A DNA stretch of 64,000 bases from JAGOEY01 sp017997515 (GTDB lineage: Bacteria > Pseudomonadota > Gammaproteobacteria > Burkholderiales > Burkholderiaceae_C). Below are positions 49,552-57,902 of this stretch, one piece after another; position 1 is the stretch's first letter, and every line of letters starts with the position of its first letter. A model generated the notes under the pieces. The model ran no database searches. It worked only from the letters and a program-made list of their open reading frames with translations, and had not been told where the DNA came from. The stretch lies in NCBI GenBank assembly GCA_026314275.1, contig CP111109.1:496001-560000 (forward strand), read 5' to 3'. A program made the translations under genes and the position numbers.

Positions 49552-50952
49552 TTAAACAGCACCATGCCGTGTTCACCCGGTGGCATCTCCTGGTCGCTGG
49601 CACCACCCTGCGCGTCCAGCGCCACGATACGCATCTGGCTGTAGGGCATACGGAACCCGACACAGCCCGCAAGGCCTTTGACACCCGGCGGGGTGACGGT
49701 GGAGATACCCGCCATTTCGGTCATGCCGAAGCTTTCGTGGACGTGCAGGCCGAACAGGCGCTCGAAGCGGGCGGCCAGCTCCGGGGCCAGCACGGCGGCA
49801 CCGGTGCGGCAGTAACGGATGGACGAAATATCGGCACCGTCCAGCGGCACATTGGCGAGTGCCGCCAGCACGGTGGGCACGGCTGACAAGGAGTTGGGGC
49901 GGAACTTCTCGACCAGCTTCCAGTAGTTGGCCACCACCTGTTTGTTGCGCAGCAGCGCGGTGGTGGGAATGATGGTTTCCACCCCGGCCGACATGGCGGC
50001 CAGCGCCGCAGGCAGCACCCCCGCCACATGGAACAGCGGGTAACCGTTGATAGTGACATCCCCCGCCGCCAGCCCCTGCATTTGTACACACGACCAGGCG
50101 GTGAACACCTGCGCGCGGTGGCTGTGGCGGGCCAGTTTGGGCGCACCCGTGGTGCCGCCGGTGTGGAAGTAGGCGGCGATGTCTTCGGGGTCGAAGTGGC
50201 GGCCACTGGCGAGATGGTCACTCGGCTGCTTGGCGCGCAGGGCTTTGAAGTCACCCACACCTTCGGGCAGGCTGGACGGGGCAGTAATTTCGTCGTGCGG
50301 TGCCACACGCAGCACGGTGGTCAGGGTGGGCACCTGGGTGCGCAGGCGCAATGCCTTGGACCACATACCACCCTCCCCTATACCTTCGTCCGAGCCGTAG
50401 GTGATCAGCACCTTGGCGCGTACGGCGGTCATGAGCGACACGAGTTTTTCGTCGGTGAGCAGCGGGTTGAGCGGCTGCACGATACCTGCCGCTTCACCAC
50501 CCCAGAGTGCCAGGTGGTGCTCCAGGCAGCCGGGCAGCATCACGGCCACGGCGTCCTGCGGGCCGACGCCCAGGCTGTGTAACAGGTTGGCGGTCTGGTG
50601 GATGCCGGCCAGCAGCTCGGTATAGGTCCAGCGGATGGGCGGGGTTGCGGGGTCTGCGTCGCACAGAAAGGTCAGCGCAGTGTGGGCACCAAACGCATGG
50701 GCGGCGTTGAAGAAAATCTCGTAGGTGCTGCGGACGGTGATGGCCTCGGCCAGCGGTGTGGCTTCGAGCTGGTGCACATCGGCCAGGGACCGGATGGGGC
50801 GGGATGCCTTAAACGGCGGTGCGGCTGTGCGCACGGGGAGCAGGGTCTGCATGGGTGGTTTGTCTCCGGGTTCTGACAAATCCTACCCCCTGCCCCGCCC
50901 GCCTGTGTCACCTTGGCATCACCCCCACATCGGCCGGGGACAACCTCTTTAC

Positions 50953-52038
50953 TCAGGGCTTCAGATGGCCCTGCACCCCTTCGGCCAGCCAGTTCATCTG
51001 CAGGATCTGCTCGTCGCGCAGCACGCTGCCCTTGGCAATCACCACATTGCCCTGGTTGTCGCGCACGTCCGCCACGGCCCGGAACGGGTGCAGCTTGCCA
51101 GCGGCAATGTCCTTCTGCCGGGCCAGCACCTCGTCCTGCACGGCCTTGGGCACACGCGGGCCGAAGTCGCCGACACGGATCAGACCTTCCTTCACACCGC
51201 CCCAGACTTTGCCGCTCTTCCAGCTGCCGTCCAGCACCGCTTTGGCGCGCTCGGTGTAGTAGCCGCCCCACTGGTGGGTGACGGCCACGATCTGTGCGTC
51301 GGGGGCCACAGCACGCATGTCGGAATGGTAGGCCACGGCCATCTTGCCGCGCTCCTGCGCTGCGGCCATGACGGCAGTGGAGCCGGTGTGGAAGGCCATC
51401 ACATCGGCGTTCTGGTTGAACAGCGTCATGGCGGCTTCGCGTTCACGCGGTGGGTCGAACCAGGCGTTGAGCCACACCACTTTGACCTGCGCCTTGGGGT
51501 TGACCGAACGCATGCCCAGCGTGAAGGCGTTGATGCCCTGCAGCACTTCAGGGATGGGGAAACCCGCCACATACCCGGCCACGCCGGTCTGTGTCATGCG
51601 GCCTGCAGTGATGCCTGCGAGGTAACGGCCCTCGTAATACCGCGCATTGGCCACGGACACGTTGGGCGCGGTTTTGTAGCCGGTGATGGACTCGAACTTC
51701 ACGTCGGGGAAGTCCTGCGCCACTTTGAGGGTGGGCTCCATGTAGCCAAAACTGGGCGTGAAGATGAGCTTGTGGCCCTGCTGCGCCAAGTCGCGGATCA
51801 CGCGTTCGGCGTCTGCGCCTTCGGGCACGTCTTCGACATAGGTGGTGGCGACTTTGCTGCCCAGCGCCGCTTCGACAGCCTTGCGGCCGTTCTCATGCTG
51901 GCGTACCCAGCCTGCGGGGGTGATGGGGGTGACATACACAAACCCGATCTTGAGCGGTGGGGTGACCACAGGGGTTTGTGAAAAAACGGGGGAAATACAA
52001 CAAGCGGCCGCGAACGCGGCTGCGAGGTTTTTATACAT
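50953..52038 (-). CDS. BMP-family ABC transporter substrate-binding protein
   Basis: The product of 361 aa has a signal peptide (AAAFAAACCISPVFSQ) and the basic membrane protein (BMP/PnrA-like) fold: KIGFVYVTPITPAGWVRQHE, GHKLIFTPSFGYMEPTLKVA, RYLAGITAGRMTQTGVAGYV and QWGGYYTERAKAVLDGSWKS. BMP proteins bind purine nucleosides or nucleobases for ABC transporters. It has no adjacent permease or ATPase gene. It resembles the protein at 55749, which has a full transporter, so it may feed the same one. Confidence 0.88.
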   Translation of the reverse strand: MYKNLAAAFAAACCISPVFSQTPVVTPPLKIGFVYVTPITPAGWVRQHENGRKAVEAALGSKVATTYVEDVPEGADAERVIRDLAQQGHKLIFTPSFGYMEPTLKVAQDFPDVKFESITGYKTAPNVSVANARYYEGRYLAGITAGRMTQTGVAGYVAGFPIPEVLQGINAFTLGMRSVNPKAQVKVVWLNAWFDPPREREAAMTLFNQNADVMAFHTGSTAVMAAAQERGKMAVAYHSDMRAVAPDAQIVAVTHQWGGYYTERAKAVLDGSWKSGKVWGGVKEGLIRVGDFGPRVPKAVQDEVLARQKDIAAGKLHPFRAVADVRDNQGNVVIAKGSVLRDEQILQMNWLAEGVQGHLKP

Positions 52039-52188
52039 GGTAGTCCTCTACATGGCCCCGGTTGAAGAACGGCTGGCACCTGGGGCAACGGTGTCGGCGG
52101 GGGCGCATTGTCGCATGGGGCCCGCCGCGTCTTCACAACCCACCCGGCATAATTGACAGCCATTCTCATTCACTGCTGTACCCCCACC

Positions 52189-52965
52189 ATGCCCACACCG
52201 TCGGCCCTGCCGCCCCTGCCCCAGACGCTTCAAGACCTGGACGGCATGACCGCACAGCAATGGGCCGACATCCTTGCGGGGGAACCTGTCCATTCCGCCC
52301 AATGGCTGCAGGCAGCGGCCACACTCGGCCACGCCGATGCCCAGACCGCGCTGGGCCAATGGCTGCTGCACGGCCATGGCCTGCCGCGTGACCACCAGCA
52401 GGCTTTTGTATGGTTCAACCAAGCGGCCGAACAAGGGCATGCCCACGGCATGAACATGGCGGGGCGCTGCCTGGCCAATGGCTGGGGCACGCCGGTGGAC
52501 CTGGTGGCCGCGGTGCGCTGGTACCGGCTGGCGGCCCACAAGGACCTGGACCTGGGCATGTACAACTATGCCAACCAGCTAGCGTCCGGAAAAGGCGTTC
52601 AACAGGATCATCGGGCTGCACTAGGCTGGTACCGGCTGGCTGCAGACATGGGCCACGCCAAGTCCATGACCAAGATGGGCCGCTACTACGAAGATGGCCT
52701 GGTGGTGCCGCGGGACATGGACGCTGCCTTCCTGTGTTACCAGGACGGCGCGCAGGGCGGCGACTTTCGGGGCCAGTTCAACCTGGCCGGTATGCTGGCC
52801 GCACAGGGCAACATGGCAGAGGCCTTGCAGTGGCTGCGCAAGGTGCCCCTCACCGCCACACCCGGCTTCAAGGCAGAAGCAGGCCGCACACTGCTGGAGT
52901 CGCCTTACCCCGAATTCCGGCGTATCGGGCAGCAGATGCTGAGCGCTGTGGCCGCTGCGGGTTGA
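52189..52965 (+). CDS. Sel1-repeat (TPR-like) protein
   Basis: The product of 258 aa has about five Sel1-like repeats between residues 35 and 215, for example AQTALGQWLLHGHGLPRDHQ, AHGMNMAGRCLANGWGTPVD and SMTKMGRYYEDGLVVPRDMD. These helical repeats mediate protein-protein contacts. In many proteobacteria a similar Sel1 gene sits with iron-regulated dioxygenase genes. A weak Fur-box-like AGCCATTCTCATTCA precedes this gene, but no dioxygenase is adjacent. The start at 52189 was chosen over an upstream ATG because it begins MPTPSALPPLP without the hydrophobic stub. No signal peptide is evident. Confidence 0.8.
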   Translation: MPTPSALPPLPQTLQDLDGMTAQQWADILAGEPVHSAQWLQAAATLGHADAQTALGQWLLHGHGLPRDHQQAFVWFNQAAEQGHAHGMNMAGRCLANGWGTPVDLVAAVRWYRLAAHKDLDLGMYNYANQLASGKGVQQDHRAALGWYRLAADMGHAKSMTKMGRYYEDGLVVPRDMDAAFLCYQDGAQGGDFRGQFNLAGMLAAQGNMAEALQWLRKVPLTATPGFKAEAGRTLLESPYPEFRRIGQQMLSAVAAAG

Positions 52966-52999
52966 GAGGCTGGGACGTGATCGTCCGGCAGCGCTGGTG

Positions 53000-53019
53000 A
53001 TTGTTGCATTTTCAACAAT
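53000..53019. promoter_or_regulatory. Inverted repeat ATTGTTG-N6-CAACAAT
   Basis: Perfect 7-bp arms with a 6-bp spacer, 35 bp after the Sel1 stop and 160 bp upstream of the DUF4148 gene. It could be a regulator site or a terminator stem lacking a T-run. Confidence 0.4.
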
Positions 53020-53052
53020 TCATCATTTCTTTCAGTCGTCTTTATTGTGGAA

Positions 53053-53075
53053 GAGTGAACACCTAAAGTTCACTC
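53053..53075. promoter_or_regulatory. Inverted repeat GAGTGAAC-N7-GTTCACTC
   Basis: Perfect 8-bp arms and a 7-bp spacer, about 105 bp before the DUF4148 start. The form is that of a dimeric regulator operator. The binding protein is unknown. Confidence 0.45.
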
Positions 53076-53180
53076 CATCGACGGGCAACGTGCACAACAC
53101 ACCCACCGACGGAAGCGAACCAGGCTCCCACTGCAACCCGGCCCGCACACACATCGACACTTTTACCGAAAGAAATCACC

Positions 53181-53480
53181 ATGTCCATCAAGCCACTTAT
53201 TGCCGCTGCTGCCATTGCCCTGGTGGGTGTATCTGCCTTCGCCGCCGAACCCACCAGCGGCCTGACCCGTGCGGATGTTCAGGCCGAACTGGTGCGCGCA
53301 CGCGCCGCTGGTGAAACCAGCTACTTCAGCGAAAGTTACGGCTACACCCTGCAGACACCTGCCCAGGCGCAATACGCAGCCAACCAGGCCCAGGCACAAC
53401 AAACAGCAGCGCGCACCCGTGCGGCTGACCAGACGGCACAGGCCGCTGGCACCAAGGCATCTGCCACAAAAGCTGAATAA
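53181..53480 (+). CDS. DUF4148 family exported protein
   Basis: The product of 99 aa has a signal peptide (LIAAAAIALVGVSAFA) and the DUF4148 pattern GLTRADVQAELVRARAAGET, followed by a Gln/Ala-rich tail. Such small periplasmic proteins are very common and multi-copy in Burkholderiales. Their function is unknown. Two inverted repeats lie upstream. A GCCTCC-TAC-GGGAGGC stem lies at 53515-53532, between it and the convergent LysR gene. Confidence 0.85.
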   Translation: MSIKPLIAAAAIALVGVSAFAAEPTSGLTRADVQAELVRARAAGETSYFSESYGYTLQTPAQAQYAANQAQAQQTAARTRAADQTAQAAGTKASATKAE

Positions 53481-53520
53481 CGCCACTGCAGCCTTGCTGC
53501 AATGCCGTGCACAGCGCCTC

Positions 53521-54480
53521 CTACGGGAGGCGTTGCTGTTTGTGGCACTCCCCTGCCAGCCAGGGGTCTTTGGCTTCCCCGCCGAGTTTCAGCAGCAGGA
53601 AATCCAGCAGCGCCCGTGTGCGCGCGGGCAGGTATTTGCGGGTGGGCATGGCGGCATACAGCGTATGGGTGGCGACATACCACCCGGGCAGCACCCGCAC
53701 CAGGCTTCCGTCACGCAGTGCGTCCGCTGCCACAAAGGATGGCAAGCCGACAATGCCCATTCCTGCGAGTGCGGCGGCCCGCAGCGTGTCGCTGTGGGTG
53801 GAGCCCAGGCCTGGGCGCTGGGGCAACAGGCGCACCGTCTCCCCCTGCACCCCGCCTTCATGTGACATCCGCCGGTAGAAGGTAATTTCGCGCATGCGCG
53901 GTGACAACAACGCATCGTGTTGGGTCAATTCATTGGGATGTGCCGGAGAACCCTTGCGCGCCAGATACTGGGGCGAGGCGCACACCACCACCTCATACAG
54001 CGCCAGTCGCCGCACCACGAATTCGCCCGCAGGCGGGTCATTACGCAATGTCAGCAGGCTGATGTCATGGTTCTCGTCCAAGGTCTCACCAATGCCTGTC
54101 GCGGTGATCTCTAGCGTGATGCGGGGGTGCTGCACCCGAAACTCCGACAACAGCTGCGCGAGCTGGTGCACCGCAAACGTGGGCGGGCTCAACACCCGCA
54201 CATGGCCACTGGGCTCGGACGTGGACGCGCTGGCCAGTGCGTCGGCCTCGTCAATTTCCGCCAGAATCTGCCGCACCCGCTCCAGGTACAGCTCACCCGT
54301 CTCCGTCAGCACCAGCCGCCGGGTGGTGCGGTTGATCAGCCGGGCACCCAGGTGTTTTTCCAGGTCGGCCACCAGCCGTGTGACGATGGCGGGCGACAAG
54401 TCCAGTTCGCGGGCAGCCCCGGCAAAACTGCCTTCGTCGATAACACGCGCAAACACGCGCATGGAGTGGAGACGGTCCAT
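53521..54480 (-). CDS. LysR-family transcriptional regulator
   Basis: The product of 319 aa has an N-terminal winged helix-turn-helix (FARVIDEGSFAGAARELDLS, IVTRLVADLEKHLGARL) and a periplasmic-binding-like effector domain. It belongs to the group with LINRTTRRLVLTETGELYLE, often autoregulated or controlling an adjacent divergent gene. Here the neighbours are convergent (DUF4148) and codirectional (the deaminase gene), so the target is not apparent. The effector is unknown. The gene begins 20 bp from the deaminase stop. Confidence 0.9.
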   Translation of the reverse strand: MDRLHSMRVFARVIDEGSFAGAARELDLSPAIVTRLVADLEKHLGARLINRTTRRLVLTETGELYLERVRQILAEIDEADALASASTSEPSGHVRVLSPPTFAVHQLAQLLSEFRVQHPRITLEITATGIGETLDENHDISLLTLRNDPPAGEFVVRRLALYEVVVCASPQYLARKGSPAHPNELTQHDALLSPRMREITFYRRMSHEGGVQGETVRLLPQRPGLGSTHSDTLRAAALAGMGIVGLPSFVAADALRDGSLVRVLPGWYVATHTLYAAMPTRKYLPARTRALLDFLLLKLGGEAKDPWLAGECHKQQRLP

Positions 54481-54500
54481 GGGGCTATTGTGCTGACAGT

Positions 54501-55541
54501 TCAGCCACCAAACGACCCAAACGCTGCGTCCACCCGGTCGCGGTAGGCACGTTTGGCGCTGGCGTCGATAAAGCTGGCTTCAAAGCTGTTGCAGGCCAGC
54601 GTGTAAGCATGCTGCGCGGTCATCTGGGTGGCAGCAAAGGTTTGCAGAAAATTCTCGTTCATGTAGCCCCCAAAGTAGGCCGGATCGTCCGAGTTAACCG
54701 TGGCAACCAGCCCCGCATCCAGCAAAGCGGCCAGATTGTGGTCGCGCAGATCGGGGAACACACACAACTTCTGGTTCGACAAAGGGCACACGGTCAGCGG
54801 AATACGGTCGTGTGCGAGACGCTGCATGAGTGCGGCGTCGTGCACGGCCTGCACCCCGTGGTCAATACGCTCGGCCTTGAGCACATCCAGTGCCGCCCAA
54901 ATATAGGCCGGAGGCCCCTCCTCACCCGCATGGGCCACCACATGCAGCCCCAGCGCGCGGCAGCGTGCAAAGACCCGTTCAAATTTTTCGGGTGGGTGGC
55001 CCAACTCGCTGGAGTCCAGCCCCACGCCCACCAATTTGTCGCGGAACGGCAGGGCCTGCTCCAGCGTCTCAAACGCAGCCTCTTCGCTCAGATGCCGCAG
55101 GAAACACAGGATCAGCGACGCACTGATGCCAAACCGGGCTTGGGCATCCACACACGCACGATGCAAGCCATTCACCACCGTGGCCATGTCCACGCCCCGC
55201 GCCGTGTGGGTCTGCGGGTCAAAAAACAACTCGGCGTGCAACACGTTGTCGGCAGCCGCCCGCACGAAATAAGCCTCGGCCATGTCGTAGAAGTCCTGCT
55301 CCGTCAGCAGCACACTGGCACCCGCGTAGTAGATGTCCAGAAAACTCTGCAGATTGGTGAACGCATAGGCGCTCCTCAAGTCCTCGACGCTCGCATACGG
55401 AATCTGCACCCGGTTGCGCTGCGCCAGCGCAAAAATCAGCTCCGGCTCCAGCGACCCTTCGATGTGGATATGCAGCTCGGCCTTGGGCATGGCGCGCAAA
55501 AGATCAGGCAAGCGCTCAGGCGCAACAGGTCGAATATTCAT
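54501..55541 (-). CDS. Adenine/adenosine deaminase
   Basis: The product of 346 aa is a zinc amidohydrolase of the adenosine deaminase superfamily. AELHIHIEGSLEPELIF has the metal His-x-His, VVAHAGEEGPPAYI the third His and Glu, DHGVQA the catalytic His, and NSDDPAYFGGY the Asp pair. The HAGEEGPPAYIW and CPLSNQKLCVF forms are typical of the adenine deaminase subgroup. It follows the BMP-transporter genes, so it probably deaminates imported adenine or adenosine to hypoxanthine or inosine for xanthine dehydrogenase. The start at 55541 (MNIRPVAP) was chosen. An upstream extension runs through repeat copy C. Confidence 0.9.
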   Translation of the reverse strand: MNIRPVAPERLPDLLRAMPKAELHIHIEGSLEPELIFALAQRNRVQIPYASVEDLRSAYAFTNLQSFLDIYYAGASVLLTEQDFYDMAEAYFVRAAADNVLHAELFFDPQTHTARGVDMATVVNGLHRACVDAQARFGISASLILCFLRHLSEEAAFETLEQALPFRDKLVGVGLDSSELGHPPEKFERVFARCRALGLHVVAHAGEEGPPAYIWAALDVLKAERIDHGVQAVHDAALMQRLAHDRIPLTVCPLSNQKLCVFPDLRDHNLAALLDAGLVATVNSDDPAYFGGYMNENFLQTFAATQMTAQHAYTLACNSFEASFIDASAKRAYRDRVDAAFGSFGG

Positions 55542-55660
55542 CGTGACAACTCCATAGAAAAAGGGCCGCCCAGCGACCCTTTCAAAAACACAGCCCGCTT
55601 GCACCACTATGCACCATCGGTGCAAAGCGCGAAGCGCAAGCACCACTTCAAGCACATACC

Positions 55661-55742
55661 GCGGAACCGGCTTTGCCGGGCCGCAGGTATGGCCCCCTGC
55701 AAGGGGGAAGGAGTAGCGACACGCAGTGCGCGAAGCCTGGGG
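55661..55742 (-). repeat. 3'-end GC-rich repeat element, copy C
   Basis: The plus strand reads CCGCGGAACCGGCTTTGCCG, GGCCCCCTGCAAGGGGGAAG, then CGCAGTGCGCGAAGCCTGGG, ending 7 bp before the stop of the BMP lipoprotein gene. It matches copies A and B and is the longest of the three. Confidence 0.75.
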
Positions 55743-55748
55743 GTGTAC

Positions 55749-56903
55749 TTACTTGCTTCCGGGGACCTTGCCTTCCACGCCCTTGACGTAGAAGTTCACA
55801 CCGCCCAGGAATTTGTCGTCTGCCACAGCGTCCTTGGCCAGGATTTCCTTGCCGGTGTTGTCCACCAACGGGCCTTTCCAGATGGAGAAGCTGCCGTCGG
55901 CCAGGCCCTTCTTGACATCAGCGACCTTGGTCTTGATGTCGGCAGGCACGTCGTCGGCGATGGACACGATGTCGATCGCGCCTTCCTTCACACCCCACCA
56001 GCTGGCACCGGTAGTCCACTTGCCTTCCAGGGCTTCGGTGACAGCCTTGGTGTAGTAAGGACCCCAGTTGATCACGGCGGAGGCCAGGTGGGCCTTGGGG
56101 CCGTAGGCGGTCATGTCGGAATCCCAACCGAAGGCGCGCTTGCCTTTGTCCTGCGCGGTCTTCAGCACGGCGGGGGAGTCGGTGTTCTGGAACAGCACGT
56201 CAGCACCACCGTTGATCAGCGCGGTGGCGGCTTCGGTTTCCTTCGGGGGGCTGAACCATTCGTTCACCCACACCACCTTGGTCTTGACCTTGGGATTCAC
56301 GCTTTGGGCACCCATGGTGAAGCTGTTGATGTTGCGGATCACTTCAGGGATTGGCACCGAACCGACCACACCCAGGGTGTTGGACTTGGTCATGGCACCG
56401 GCGATCACGCCGGCCATGTAGGCACCTTCGTAGGTGCGGCTGTCGTAGGTGCGCAGGTTTTCGGCGGTCTTGTAGCCGGTGGCGTGTTCGAACTTGATGT
56501 CCTTGTGGTCGGCGGCAACCTTGAGCATCGACTCCATGTAGCCAAAGGTGGTGCCGAAAATCAGCTTGTTGCCCTGGCCGGCCAGGTCACGGAACACACG
56601 CTCCGCATCAGCGGACTCGGGAACACTTTCCACAAAGCTGGTGACAACCTTGTCGCCCAGGGCTTTTTCCATTTCCTTGCGGCCGTTGTCGTGGGCGAAA
56701 GTCCAGCCACCGTCACCCACGGGGCCGACATAGGCAAACGCAACCTTCAGGGGCTCGGGCTTGGCAGGCTCGGGTGCTGCCACAGGTGCGGGCGCAGCAG
56801 CAGGCGCTGGCTCCTCTTTCTTGCCACAACCCACCAGGGCGGCAGCGGCCACAGCGGACAAGGCGGCCACTTTGAGCAGGGAGCGTTTGTTCAGGTCAGT
56901 CAT
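55749..56903 (-). CDS. BMP-family ABC transporter substrate-binding lipoprotein
   Basis: The product of 384 aa has a lipoprotein signal (VAAAALVGCGKKEE, Cys26) and a Pro/Ala linker. The BMP fold follows with FAYVGPVGDGGWTFAHDNGR, FGTTFGYMESMLKVAADHKD and INWGPYYTKAVTEALEGKWT. It should be the periplasmic receptor for purine nucleosides or bases, anchored to the inner or outer membrane. It lies last in the order ATPase-permease-permease-receptor, followed by the deaminase gene, so uptake and deamination are probably linked. The protein begins with a KRSLL segment that is not a clear twin-arginine signal. Confidence 0.92.
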   Translation of the reverse strand: MTDLNKRSLLKVAALSAVAAAALVGCGKKEEPAPAAAPAPVAAPEPAKPEPLKVAFAYVGPVGDGGWTFAHDNGRKEMEKALGDKVVTSFVESVPESADAERVFRDLAGQGNKLIFGTTFGYMESMLKVAADHKDIKFEHATGYKTAENLRTYDSRTYEGAYMAGVIAGAMTKSNTLGVVGSVPIPEVIRNINSFTMGAQSVNPKVKTKVVWVNEWFSPPKETEAATALINGGADVLFQNTDSPAVLKTAQDKGKRAFGWDSDMTAYGPKAHLASAVINWGPYYTKAVTEALEGKWTTGASWWGVKEGAIDIVSIADDVPADIKTKVADVKKGLADGSFSIWKGPLVDNTGKEILAKDAVADDKFLGGVNFYVKGVEGKVPGSK

Positions 56904-56981
56904 CTCGGAAGTCCTTATTTAGCAGGTTGCGACAGGGTTTAAGAATAGATTATGGGCTTGAAAATTTGCTGGATAGCCAGA

Positions 56982-57902
56982 TCAAGACCCTGGGTAAAAA
57001 GGCTTGCCAATCGAGGCGGGCATATTGACGCGGATCCAGGCCGGGTTGCGTGAGATCAGGGCCAGCACCACGATGGTCGCCAAGTACGGCAACATACTCA
57101 GGAACTGGCTCGGCACATCCACCCCCACACCTTGCAGGTGGAACTGCAGCATCGTCACACCACCAAACAGGTAAGCACCAAGCAACACCCGTGCCGGGCG
57201 CCAGGTGGCAAAAGTCGTCAGGGCCAATGCGATCCAGCCGCGCCCGGCCACCATACCTTCCACCCACAGCGGTGTGTAGACGATGGAAATGTAGGCGCCG
57301 GCAATGCCACACAAGGCCCCACCGGCCACCACCGCCGCCAGGCGGATACGGCGCACCGGGTAACCCAGCGCATGGGCAGATTCAGGCGACTCCCCCACCG
57401 AGCGCAGCACCAGGCCCGCGCGGGTGCGGTACAGGAACCAGATCAGCGCACCCGCGAACAGGATGGTCAGGTACACCGCCGGATGGTGGCGGAACAAGGC
57501 CGGGCCCACCAGCGGAATGTCGCCCAGCAGTGGAATGGAAAACTGGGGCCGTTCGGGCAGCTTGGCCTGCACGTACGAGATGCCGCTGAAGGCCGAGAAA
57601 CCAACACCAAACAGGCTCAGCGCCAAACCGGTGGCGTACTGGTTGGTGTTGAGCCAGATCACCAGCACCCCGAAAATGGCGGCCAACAAGGCCCCTGCAC
57701 CCGCACCTGCCGCAAACCCCATCCAGTTGTTGCCGGTGTGGACCACCGTCGCAAACCCGGCAATCGCGGCGCACAGCATCATGCCTTCCGCCCCCAGATT
57801 CACGATGCCGGCTTTTTCGTTGATCAGCAGGCCCAGGGCCGCGATGGCCAGCACGGTGCCCGCGTTCAGCGTGGCAGCCAATAACAGTGCATAGGATTCC
57901 AT
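56982..57902 (-). CDS. ABC transporter permease (nucleoside/BMP type)
   Basis: The product of 306 aa is a membrane permease of the branched-chain/BMP type with about eight to ten helices. GTVLAIAALGLLINEKAGIV opens the first, EGMMLCAAIAGFATV follows, and ESPESAHALGYPVRRIRLAA is the cytoplasmic coupling loop. It pairs with the permease of the upstream gene: the start ATG overlaps that gene's stop (TGATG), indicating translational coupling. Confidence 0.93.
   Translation of the reverse strand: MESYALLLAATLNAGTVLAIAALGLLINEKAGIVNLGAEGMMLCAAIAGFATVVHTGNNWMGFAAGAGAGALLAAIFGVLVIWLNTNQYATGLALSLFGVGFSAFSGISYVQAKLPERPQFSIPLLGDIPLVGPALFRHHPAVYLTILFAGALIWFLYRTRAGLVLRSVGESPESAHALGYPVRRIRLAAVVAGGALCGIAGAYISIVYTPLWVEGMVAGRGWIALALTTFATWRPARVLLGAYLFGGVTMLQFHLQGVGVDVPSQFLSMLPYLATIVVLALISRNPAWIRVNMPASIGKPFYPGS

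Larger units (their letters stand above)
47751..50852 (-). pseudogene. Acyl-CoA synthetase (AMP-forming) gene, split by IS copy 6
   Basis: The N-terminal part (from ATG 50852, or TTG 50879) carries FHTGGTTGAPKLARHSH (P-loop) and HESFGMTEMAG, and ends LFK at the IS. The C-terminal part continues SPNVFSGFLDPADTAKAF, with TGDLGWIDTEGRLNLTGRSK and the A10 Lys near NVGKIYKP. Removing the IS and one TTAA gives 1947 bp in frame (648 aa), the length of a normal ligase. The C-terminal lysine domain is cut from the body, so activity should be lost. It was probably expressed with the Bug gene downstream. Confidence 0.9.

Noticed and set aside
54609..56942. 777-codon plus-strand frame
   Set aside because: It is antisense to the deaminase and BMP genes. 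No ribosome site or motifs.
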